Assembly (NCBI GenBank): GCA_902464345.1
Contig: CABQJA010000144.1
Span: 1 to 6,005, forward strand
Origin: an uncultured Clostridium sp.
GTDB lineage: Bacteria > Bacillota > Clostridia > Lachnospirales > Lachnospiraceae
Reading direction: 5' to 3'
Length of the DNA: 6,005 nt
The notes under the pieces: model-generated
The model's database searches: none
What the model was told of the DNA's origin: nothing
The model's input: the letters and a program-made list of their open reading frames with translations, nothing else
Program-made: the position numbers and the translations under genes
Part shown: one piece after another, positions 1-6,005 of the stretch
How positions within the stretch are numbered: position 1 is the stretch's first letter
Layout: each line of letters starts with the position of its first letter

Positions 1-832
1 GCCCTACTCCGTTATTTTCATTACTTTCAATGATTTCAGATGCAATATTACGGATTTCTTCCATTGCATTTTCCGGTGCAAAGGAGTTGGGAAATTCCGT
101 AAATAAGGAATAGTCATTTAATCCGTCCCCAAATACCATGACCTCTTCCTTCTTTATTCCGCGCTCTGCAATGTACTCGCTCAATGCGATTCCCTTCTGT
201 GCATGAATATCATTGATTTCCACATTGGTCGGATATGAGGAAGTAACCGCCAGTCCGCCAAGCTCCATCACCTTCTTCTTCGTATCTGCAATGACAGCCG
301 TATTCTGATTGAACACGATTGTCTTGGAGAAGAGGATTCCTCTTTCCTGTAATTCTTCGTAGCTCTTTAACCGGATCAGACTATTAAAAAATACTGATTC
401 ATTCATCAATTTCTCCAGCTCTGTCTCGGATGCATCCGGCCGCAGGCAACGCATTCTTCCGAGCATACTGATTCTGGCCTCTTCCTCTCCGTAAATCGTA
501 TAGAAGCCGTCGCTGTCCATAATTTCAGGATAGAAGCCTTGGCTCTCCAGCAGATCAAGAAGCTTCTTGCCCTTTTCATAGGAGATTGGTATCTTCTTCT
601 GAACCTGATCCCGGCTGTCTCTGAATTCTGCTCCGTTCATCAACATACAGGAGCAGTGAATCCCATACTTTTCCACAAGCGGCTTGATACTAATGTGATT
701 TCTCCCCGTTGCGATCATGAATTCCACACCCTTGGACTGTGCATACTTCAGTGCATTCAGATTATATTCTGAAATTTCCTGATGATTATTCAAAAAAGTT
801 CCATCCATATCACTGACGATCAGCTTTATCAT
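1..832 (-). CDS. Cof-type HAD-IIB family phosphatase, 3' end cut by window edge
   Basis: This cytosolic, Mg-dependent phosphatase belongs to the haloacid dehalogenase superfamily, Cof/YidA-like type IIB; such enzymes hydrolyse sugar phosphates, nucleotides or cofactor phosphates. The exact substrate cannot be told from sequence. The 277 visible residues carry all four HAD motifs: SDMDGT (7-12; nucleophile D8, acid/base D10), ATGR (41-44; T42), the motif III lysine K213 in 'AQKGIAL', and GDGLND (235-240) binding Mg. The region between motifs II and III, roughly 85-185, fits the C2B cap domain. The start ATG at 830-832 follows an AAAGGA ribosome binding site at good spacing and puts motif I at residue 8, as usual. 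The reading frame is still open at base 1. The last residues ('SNENNGVG') match the usual C-terminal 'SN..DGV' segment, so probably only about 5-15 residues are missing. The gene lies 65 nt downstream of gyrA, behind a terminator. Family assignment is firm; substrate is unknown. Confidence 0.93.
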   Translation of the reverse strand, partial: MIKLIVSDMDGTFLNNHQEISEYNLNALKYAQSKGVEFMIATGRNHISIKPLVEKYGIHCSCMLMNGAEFRDSRDQVQKKIPISYEKGKKLLDLLESQGFYPEIMDSDGFYTIYGEEEARISMLGRMRCLRPDASETELEKLMNESVFFNSLIRLKSYEELQERGILFSKTIVFNQNTAVIADTKKKVMELGGLAVTSSYPTNVEINDIHAQKGIALSEYIAERGIKKEEVMVFGDGLNDYSLFTEFPNSFAPENAMEEIRNIASEIIESNENNGVG

Positions 833-838
833 TTTATT

Positions 839-846
839 TCCTTTCT
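839..846 (-). promoter_or_regulatory. Ribosome binding site of the HAD phosphatase gene
   Basis: On the minus strand the bases AGAAAGGA precede the ATG at 832, leaving about 6 nt of spacing. This supports the chosen start. The site begins only a few bases after the terminator U-tract, so the leader between the terminator and the start codon is very short. Confidence 0.75.
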
Positions 847-850
847 GATG

Positions 851-880
851 AAAAAGGGGAACGATTTTGTCGCTCCCCTT
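851..880 (-). terminator. Rho-independent terminator after gyrA
   Basis: On the minus strand AAGGGGA (880-874) pairs perfectly with TCCCCTT (860-854). Inside that stem, G873 can wobble-pair with U861, and CGA (872-870) pairs with TCG (864-862), closing a 5-nt CAAAA loop (869-865). The result is a continuous 11-bp stem followed by a run of five U (855-851, partly in the stem). The same inner pair is an A-C mismatch if read on the plus strand, and the plus strand lacks an equal U-run, so the minus orientation is preferred. An A-rich stretch (AACAAAAG) precedes it. It starts 17 nt after the gyrA stop and most likely ends the recF-gyrB-gyrA transcript. Confidence 0.88.
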
Positions 881-897
881 GGCTTTTGTTCTAGTAC

Positions 898-3465
898 TTA
901 GTTTTTCTCGTTATCATCGGTTGTATCCGGTACATCATCTTCTATTTCTTCTACCGCACCGACATCCAGCTCTTCTTCCATCTGGGATTCCAGTGCCTTA
1001 ATATCTGCTTCCGGATCCTTATCTCTTACCTTTGCTACACTGGCTACATGAATATTATTTTCCGTATCCATATTGATCAGCTTCACACCGGAGGTAACAC
1101 GGCTCAGTCTTGAGATATCACTGCACTGCAGGCGGATCACGATTCCTTCTGTAGAAATCAGCATGATCTCATTATCTTCATTGACAGCCTTTACACCTAT
1201 TACGTTACCGGTCTTGTCATTGATCTTATAGCACTTCACGCCCTTACCGCCACGGTTCTGTGGGGTAAATTCATCCATGGATGTCCGCTTACCCATTCCG
1301 TTCTCGGAAACGATCAGAAGGTCTTCACCCTGCGTATCCAGCTGCATTCCGATCACTTCGTCTCCGGCATTTAAGTTCATGCCCTTTACACCGATAGAAG
1401 TTCTTCCCGTACTTCTTACATCTGTCTCTAAGAAGCGGATGCACATACCCTGCTTTGATACCAGGATCACTTCCTTCTTGTTATTCGTTGACTTTACTTC
1501 AATCAGCTCATCCTCATCCCGAAGTGTAATTGCAGCCAGACCATTCTTACGGATATTCTGATAATCCGTAATCGGAGTCTTTTTGATCATACCCTTCTTC
1601 GTTGCCATTAACAGATATCTGCCCGGCTTAAACTCACGGATTGGAATCACTGCCGTAATATGCTCACCCGGCAACATCTGAAGAAGATTTACAATTGCAG
1701 TTCCTCTTGCAGTTCTTCCGGATTCCGGAATCTCATATGCCTTCAGACGATATACACGACCAAGGTTGGTAAAGAACATGATGAAATGATGTGTAGTCGT
1801 CATGATCAGTTCTTCAATGAAGTCATCCTCAATGGTTTGCATACCCTTGATTCCCTTACCGCCACGATTCTGTGCCCGGAAATTATCAACAGTCATACGC
1901 TTAATGTATCCAAGCTTTGTCATAGCAATTACCGTATTCTCACGCTTGATCAACTCTTCATCCGTAATATCATCCTCGTCCGGACCGATAGCGGTTCTTC
2001 TGTCATCTCCGTACTTTGTTGAGATGATCAGGAGTTCTTCTCGGATAACTCCCAACAGCTTCTTCTCATCTGCCAGAATTGCCTTTAATTCTGCGATCCG
2101 TTCGATCAGCTCACGATATTCATTCTCAATCTTATCCCGTTCCAGACCTGTCAGAGCACGCAGACGCATATCTACGATTGCCTGTGACTGTGCATCGGAT
2201 AAACCGAATTCCTGCATCAGCTTTTCTTTTGCTTCCGTTACATTCTTGGAACCGCGGATAATCTCGATCACACGCTCAATGTTATCCAGTGCAATCAATA
2301 ATCCCTCTAAGATATGAGCACGTTCTTCTGCTTTGTTTAACTCATACTTGGTTCTTCTGGTTACAACATCCTCCTGGTGCTTCAGGTAATAAGTCAGCAT
2401 TTCGAGAAGGTTCAGAACCTTTGGCTCATTATTGACCAGTGCCAGCATGATAACACCAAAGGTATCTTGCAGCTGTGTATGCTTATATAACTTCTTCATA
2501 ATGATATTTGCGTTAGCATCTTTCTTCAGTTCGATCACTACACGCATACCTTCTCTGGAAGATTCATCACGAAGAGCCGTAATACCTTCAATCTTCTTAT
2601 CCTTTACCAGCTCTGCAATCTTCTGGATCAGTCTTGCCTTATTTACCATATATGGAAGCTCGGTAATTACGATTCTCTGCTTTCCGTTCGCCATCGGCTC
2701 GATATTGGAAATAGCACGCACCTTGACCTTACCACGTCCGGTTCTGTAAGCGGCATCAATCTCACTGGTTCCCAGAATCTGTGCGCCTGTCGGAAAATCA
2801 GGTCCTTTAATGATCTGGATGATCTCCTCAATATCTGTATCACGATCTTCCATGATCCGGTTATCAATGATCTTTACAACCGCATCGATAACCTCCCGAA
2901 GATTATGCGGTGGAATATTAGTTGCCATACCAACCGCAATACCGGAAGTACCGTTTACCAGAAGGTTCGGAAAACGGCTCGGAAGGACGGTTGGCTCCTT
3001 CTCTGTCTCATCAAAGTTCGGTATAAAATCTACAGTGTCTTTATTAATGTCTGCCAGCATTTCCATGGAAATCTTGGAAAGTCTCGCTTCTGTGTATCGC
3101 ATAGCAGCGGCACCGTCACCATCCACGGAACCGAAGTTACCATGTCCGTCTACCAGCATATAACGGGTGTTCCATTCCTGTGCCAGCTTAACCAGTGCTT
3201 CATAAATAGAACTGTCACCATGCGGATGATATTTACCCATGGTATCACCAACGATACGGGCACATTTACGATGTGGCTTATCCGGACCGTTATTCAGCTC
3301 GATCATGGAATAAAGAATTCTTCTCTGTACCGGCTTCAGACCATCTCTTACATCCGGCAAGGCTCTGGCTGCAATAACACTCATGGCATAATCAATATAA
3401 TTACGCTCCATGGTTTTCTGCAGGTCTATATCATGTACTTTATCAAAAATTGTACTGTCGTCCAT
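898..3465 (-). CDS. gyrA: DNA gyrase subunit A
   Basis: GyrA is the DNA cleavage-and-religation and DNA-wrapping subunit of gyrase (A2B2), which introduces negative supercoils using ATP hydrolysed by GyrB. The 855-residue length is normal. The N-terminal breakage-reunion domain (about 1-500) shows 'ALPDVRDGLKP' (35-45), the quinolone-region helix with H80, G83, D84, S85 and E89, the catalytic pair R123-Y124 in 'AAAMRYTEA', and the DNA-intercalating isoleucine I176 in 'NGTSGIAVGMATNIPP'. The C-terminal beta-pinwheel (about 505-815) starts with the canonical GyrA box QNRGGKG (532-538), which separates GyrA from ParC. Weaker boxes follow near 583, 639 and 686, then a second perfect QNRGGKG at 736-742, then one near 786, giving six blades. 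A 26-residue acidic tail ends the protein. The start ATG has GGAGG 7 nt upstream and lies 17 nt after the gyrB stop, so it is co-transcribed and probably translationally coupled. S85 and E89 are the residues typical of quinolone-susceptible Firmicutes. Confidence 0.99.
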   Translation of the reverse strand: MDDSTIFDKVHDIDLQKTMERNYIDYAMSVIAARALPDVRDGLKPVQRRILYSMIELNNGPDKPHRKCARIVGDTMGKYHPHGDSSIYEALVKLAQEWNTRYMLVDGHGNFGSVDGDGAAAMRYTEARLSKISMEMLADINKDTVDFIPNFDETEKEPTVLPSRFPNLLVNGTSGIAVGMATNIPPHNLREVIDAVVKIIDNRIMEDRDTDIEEIIQIIKGPDFPTGAQILGTSEIDAAYRTGRGKVKVRAISNIEPMANGKQRIVITELPYMVNKARLIQKIAELVKDKKIEGITALRDESSREGMRVVIELKKDANANIIMKKLYKHTQLQDTFGVIMLALVNNEPKVLNLLEMLTYYLKHQEDVVTRRTKYELNKAEERAHILEGLLIALDNIERVIEIIRGSKNVTEAKEKLMQEFGLSDAQSQAIVDMRLRALTGLERDKIENEYRELIERIAELKAILADEKKLLGVIREELLIISTKYGDDRRTAIGPDEDDITDEELIKRENTVIAMTKLGYIKRMTVDNFRAQNRGGKGIKGMQTIEDDFIEELIMTTTHHFIMFFTNLGRVYRLKAYEIPESGRTARGTAIVNLLQMLPGEHITAVIPIREFKPGRYLLMATKKGMIKKTPITDYQNIRKNGLAAITLRDEDELIEVKSTNNKKEVILVSKQGMCIRFLETDVRSTGRTSIGVKGMNLNAGDEVIGMQLDTQGEDLLIVSENGMGKRTSMDEFTPQNRGGKGVKCYKINDKTGNVIGVKAVNEDNEIMLISTEGIVIRLQCSDISRLSRVTSGVKLINMDTENNIHVASVAKVRDKDPEADIKALESQMEEELDVGAVEEIEDDVPDTTDDNEKN

Positions 3466-3472
3466 GTTCTAT

Positions 3473-3477
3473 CCTCC
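3473..3477 (-). promoter_or_regulatory. Ribosome binding site of gyrA
   Basis: A perfect GGAGG core (within TGGAGGAT) ends 7 nt before the gyrA ATG and fixes that start. It lies in the 17-nt gap after the gyrB stop codon, so ribosomes finishing gyrB pass directly over it, which favours balanced synthesis of the two subunits. Confidence 0.9.
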
Positions 3478-3482
3478 ATTCC

Positions 3483-5393
3483 CTAAATATCCAGATTCTT
3501 AACAAACTTTGCGTTTGCCTCGATAAACTCCCGACGTGGCTCTACCTTATCGCCCATCAGGGTATTAAAGGTCAGATCGATCTCAGACTCATTTTCTTCA
3601 TCGATTGCCACACGAAGCAGGATTCTCTGTTCCGGATCCATGGTAGTCTCCCAGAGCTGCTCCGGATCCATCTCACCCAGACCTTTGTATCGCTGGATCT
3701 TGTTGTTCGTATCACGACCAACCTCTTTCAGAATCTTGTCCAGCTCTTCATCGCTGTATGCATACCATACCTTCCGGTTCTTCTCCAGCTTGAAAAGTGG
3801 TGGCTGCGCCAGATATACGTGTCCCTGACGGATCAGCTCCGGCATAAACCGGTAGAAGAATGTCAGAAGTAAGGTTGCAATATGTGCGCCATCTACGTCG
3901 GCATCTGTCATGATAATGATCTTGCCGTAACGCAGCTTGGATATATCGAAGTTATCATGAATACCGGTACCGAATGCGGTAATCATAGCCTTTATTTCTT
4001 CATTGACCAGAATCTTGTCCAGTCTTGCCTTCTCTACATTTAAGATCTTGCCTCGCAGCGGAAGGATTGCCTGTGTTGCACGGTTTCTGGCTGTCTTTGC
4101 GGAACCACCTGCGGAATCTCCCTCTACGATGTAAATCTCGCAGTTTGCAGGATTGGTATCGGAACAGTCGGCCAGTTTACCGGGAAGTGCCATATTATCT
4201 GCCAGATTGCTCTTTCTGGCTACATCTCTTGCCTTTCTGGCTGCTACTCTGGCACGCTGTGCCAGAACGGCTTTATTGATAATGATCTTTGCGATTGCCG
4301 GATTCTGCTCCAGGAAGTAGGTTAACTGCTCTGTTACAATACTCTCAACCGCACTTCTGGCTTCTGAATTACCGAGCTTCTGTTTTGTCTGTCCTTCAAA
4401 CTGAGGATCCTCAATCTTAATACTGATGATTGCTGTCAGACCTTCCCGCAGATCATCGCCGGAAAGATTATCTTCTTTTTCCTTTAACATCTTATTGGTT
4501 CTGGCATAATCATTAAATACCTTGGTGATCGCACTTCTGAAACCTGTCAGATGCATACCACCTTCCGGTGTATTGATATTATTTACAAAGCTATAGGTTG
4601 ACTCATTGAAAGAATCATTATGCTGGAGAGCAACCTCAACCAGAATGCCATCCTTCTGACCCTCACAATAAATAACCTTATCGTATAAAGGATCCTTATG
4701 TCGGTTAATGTACTGAACAAACTCCTTAATACCGCCTTCGTAATGGAAGGTACGCTCTTTAACAGGATCCTCTCTCTTATCGATCAGATTAATCTTTAAA
4801 GCTTTGGTAAGGAATGCTGTCTCTCTTAAACGAACCTTTAATGTATCGAAGTTATATACAGTGGTATCGAAAATCTCCGCATCCGGCTTAAAAGTAACCT
4901 TAGTACCGGTATGATTACTCTTACCAACCTCTTTTAACTTATACATGACCTTACCGCGTTCATAACGCTGTTTGTATACCTTACCGTCCCGGCTGATTTC
5001 AACCTCCAGCCATTCGGAAAGAGCATTTACTACGGAGGCACCTACACCATGAAGACCACCGGATACCTTATATCCTCCACCGCCGAACTTTCCGCCGGCA
5101 TGCAGAATCGTAAATACGACTTCTACAGCAGGAATCCCTGCCTTTGCATGGATTCCAACCGGAATACCACGTCCGTTATCTACAACTGTAATGGAATTAT
5201 CTTCATTGATTGAAACATCAATGACCGTACAAAACCCTGCTAATGCTTCATCTACCGCATTATCAACGATCTCATATACCAGATGATGTAATCCACGCTC
5301 AGATGTACTGCCGATATACATACCAGGTCTCTTCCGAACTGCTTCCAGTCCTTCCAGAATCTGAATCTGTTCAGCTCCATACTCGTTTGCCAT
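3483..5393 (-). CDS. gyrB: DNA gyrase subunit B
   Basis: GyrB is the ATPase subunit of DNA gyrase. The 636-residue length matches type IIA GyrB of Firmicutes (B. subtilis about 638). The N-terminal GHKL ATPase domain (about 1-215) shows catalytic E41 and Mg-binding N45 in 'YEIVDNAVDEA', the ATP-binding DNGRGIP (72-78), the ATP-lid glycines around 'GGLHGVGAS' (112-120), and R135 at the site linked to coumarin resistance. The transducer domain (about 220-390) carries the phosphate-contacting Q335 and K337 of 'QTK'. The TOPRIM domain (about 418-535) has EGDSAGGSAK with E424 and the metal-binding D497, D499 and D501 of 'DADVDGAH'. The C-terminal GyrA-interacting segment ends in the highly conserved 'GDKVEPRR' (614-621) and 'VKNLDI'. 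There is no Gram-negative-type insertion. The start ATG (5391-5393) has AGGAGG 7 nt upstream; another ATG at 5398-5400 is out of frame and abuts that site. The gene sits 35 nt after recF and 17 nt before gyrA, as one operon. Confidence 0.99.
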   Translation of the reverse strand: MANEYGAEQIQILEGLEAVRKRPGMYIGSTSERGLHHLVYEIVDNAVDEALAGFCTVIDVSINEDNSITVVDNGRGIPVGIHAKAGIPAVEVVFTILHAGGKFGGGGYKVSGGLHGVGASVVNALSEWLEVEISRDGKVYKQRYERGKVMYKLKEVGKSNHTGTKVTFKPDAEIFDTTVYNFDTLKVRLRETAFLTKALKINLIDKREDPVKERTFHYEGGIKEFVQYINRHKDPLYDKVIYCEGQKDGILVEVALQHNDSFNESTYSFVNNINTPEGGMHLTGFRSAITKVFNDYARTNKMLKEKEDNLSGDDLREGLTAIISIKIEDPQFEGQTKQKLGNSEARSAVESIVTEQLTYFLEQNPAIAKIIINKAVLAQRARVAARKARDVARKSNLADNMALPGKLADCSDTNPANCEIYIVEGDSAGGSAKTARNRATQAILPLRGKILNVEKARLDKILVNEEIKAMITAFGTGIHDNFDISKLRYGKIIIMTDADVDGAHIATLLLTFFYRFMPELIRQGHVYLAQPPLFKLEKNRKVWYAYSDEELDKILKEVGRDTNNKIQRYKGLGEMDPEQLWETTMDPEQRILLRVAIDEENESEIDLTFNTLMGDKVEPRREFIEANAKFVKNLDI

Positions 5394-5400
5394 TTTTCAT

Positions 5401-5406
5401 CCTCCT
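5401..5406 (-). promoter_or_regulatory. Ribosome binding site of gyrB
   Basis: AGGAGG on the minus strand lies 7 nt before the gyrB ATG at 5393. It decides between two close ATG codons: the one at 5398-5400 directly touches the site and opens a 9-codon out-of-frame reading frame, while the one at 5391-5393 has ideal spacing and encodes GyrB. Confidence 0.92.
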
Positions 5407-5419
5407 ATAAATACTCATG

Positions 5420-5453
5420 TTATCCGGCCTATTCCTTGATACTGACCGGATAA
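5420..5453 (-). repeat. 8-bp perfect inverted repeat around the recF stop codon
   Basis: TTATCCGG (5420-5427) and CCGGATAA (5446-5453) are exact inverted copies separated by 18 nt. In the minus-strand transcript they could form an 8-bp stem with the recF TAG stop (5431-5429) in the loop. The stem ends 13 nt before the gyrB ribosome binding site. There is no U-run after it, so it is not a classical terminator. By rough chance estimate a few repeats of this size are expected in 6 kb, so function is only a possibility. Confidence 0.35.
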
Positions 5454-6005
5454 ACCTGTCCTTTTATAACTTTATAAACTTCATTTATTTTCATGCGTTC
5501 CTGTATGAAATCGTCATAGCCGGTACAGGTTATGATGGTCTGTATCTCATGAATGGAATGCAATAAATAATCTCTTCTTTTCTCATCCAGCTCCGACATT
5601 ACATCATCCAGAAGTAAAATTGGGGTATCATGGATCAGTTGTTTCACAATTTCTATTTCCGCCAGCTTCAAGGATAATGCAGCTGTCCGCTGCTGCCCTT
5701 GGGATCCGAACTTCCGTACCTCCACATCATTGATATAAAAACTCATATCATCCCGGTGCGGTCCATACTGGGTAGACTGATATTTCAGATCCGTGTCTTG
5801 CTTCAGCTTCAGAATATCCTCATATTCCTCTTCCGAAACATTCCTATCATACCGGATTTCCAGATGTTCTTTCTCTCCTGTCAGTGAAGAATGGATCTGT
5901 TTCAATATTTCATTCAGCTGACGGATAAAGTCTGCTCTTTCCTTTATAATCTCCGATCCGTACCGGACCAGCTGACTGTCCCATACATCCAGAGTATCCT
6001 TCAGC
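5429..6005 (-). CDS. recF: DNA replication/repair protein RecF, C-terminal half (5' end outside window)
   Basis: RecF is an SMC-like ATPase that binds gapped DNA and, with RecO and RecR, helps RecA load at stalled forks and single-strand gaps. Only the last 191 residues are visible, of about 360 expected. The frame is open through base 6005. The visible part starts in the helical arm with 'LDVWDSQLVRYG', typical of RecF lobe II. It continues with 'TQYGPHRDD' (fragment residues 78-86), the ABC signature 'GSQGQQRTAALSLKLAE' (100-116) and the Walker B/D-loop 'ILLLDDVMSELDEKRR' (129-144). After 'TIITCTGYDDF' (156-166) it ends at a TAG stop. The Walker A motif must lie beyond the right edge. A TTG at 5903-5905 could mimic a start, but the RecF homology continues in frame upstream, so it is internal. 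The gene lies 35 nt before gyrB, the usual replication-origin gene order. Confidence 0.97.
   Translation of the reverse strand, partial: LKDTLDVWDSQLVRYGSEIIKERADFIRQLNEILKQIHSSLTGEKEHLEIRYDRNVSEEEYEDILKLKQDTDLKYQSTQYGPHRDDMSFYINDVEVRKFGSQGQQRTAALSLKLAEIEIVKQLIHDTPILLLDDVMSELDEKRRDYLLHSIHEIQTIITCTGYDDFIQERMKINEVYKVIKGQVYPVSIKE

Noticed and set aside
556..569. Perfect 14-bp palindrome CAAGAAGCTTCTTG
   Set aside because: It lies inside the phosphatase gene and arises from Lys-Lys-Leu-Leu codons (AAG AAG CTT CTT). With no loop and no regulatory context it does not support an operator.
539..772. A 77-codon plus-strand open frame inside the left part of the window
   Set aside because: It is antisense to the HAD phosphatase gene, whose four motifs are clear on the minus strand.
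1802..2317. A 171-codon plus-strand open frame, very rich in Ser and Ile, opposite the middle of gyrA
   Set aside because: The Ser/Ile-rich composition comes from reading the complement of gyrA codons; no family resemblance was seen. The same holds for the other plus-strand frames at 1277-1561, 1660-2022, 2432-2749, 2810-3163, 3450-3872, 4025-4279 and 5699-5887.
2905..3486. A 193-codon open frame on the plus strand opposite the start of gyrA
   Set aside because: It is wholly antisense to strongly conserved gyrA codons, has no recognisable domain and no credible ribosome binding site. It is a frame shadow.
3628..3674. Repeated 'TCCGGATCCAT' in gyrB
   Set aside because: It encodes the two conserved 'MDPEQ' segments around 'LWETT' of GyrB (residues 575-589). 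It is a protein-level pattern, not a DNA repeat element.
5373..5418. A 15-codon mini reading frame (from the ATG at 5418) covering the gyrB ribosome binding site and start
   Set aside because: It has no ribosome binding site of its own and no leader-peptide features; its in-frame second ATG at 5400 abuts the gyrB AGGAGG. It is most likely chance.

Overview
This is an ordinary, well-conserved chromosomal core region, read entirely from the minus strand. It holds the 3' part of recF, complete gyrB, complete gyrA, and nearly all of a Cof-type HAD-family phosphatase gene. All protein features point to a Gram-positive anaerobe of the Clostridia, most likely Lachnospiraceae. The evidence is strong GGAGG-type ribosome binding sites, Firmicutes-like gyrase sequences with clostridial signatures (GyrA 'KPVQRR' and 'GDGAAAMRYTE', GyrB 'SAKTARNR' and 'AHIATLLL'), and the recF-gyrB-gyrA order. 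The family call rests on remembered sequence patterns, not on a search.

Layout in the direction of transcription (right to left): recF C-terminal half (6005 to 5429), a 35-nt gap, gyrB (5393 to 3483), a 17-nt gap filled mostly by the gyrA ribosome binding site, gyrA (3465 to 898), then a 65-nt gap. That last gap carries a strong hairpin-plus-U-tract terminator (880 to 851) and the ribosome binding site of the HAD phosphatase gene. The phosphatase gene (832 to 1) leaves the window only a few codons before its expected stop. No stretch longer than 65 bases lacks a gene, and no plus-strand gene is supported.

Functionally, gyrB and gyrA encode the two subunits of DNA gyrase (A2B2), which introduces negative supercoils. 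recF encodes the gap-binding ATPase that helps load RecA. In Firmicutes this block usually lies next to dnaA-dnaN at oriC, so dnaA and dnaN probably lie beyond the right edge (inference). The HAD phosphatase is separated from the gyrase operon by the terminator and is probably a metabolic phosphatase unrelated to supercoiling.

I found no mobile element, CRISPR array, RNA gene or novel system. The findings are modest: the terminator placement upstream of the phosphatase gene, an inverted repeat around the recF stop codon, and lineage-specific residues in the gyrase subunits.
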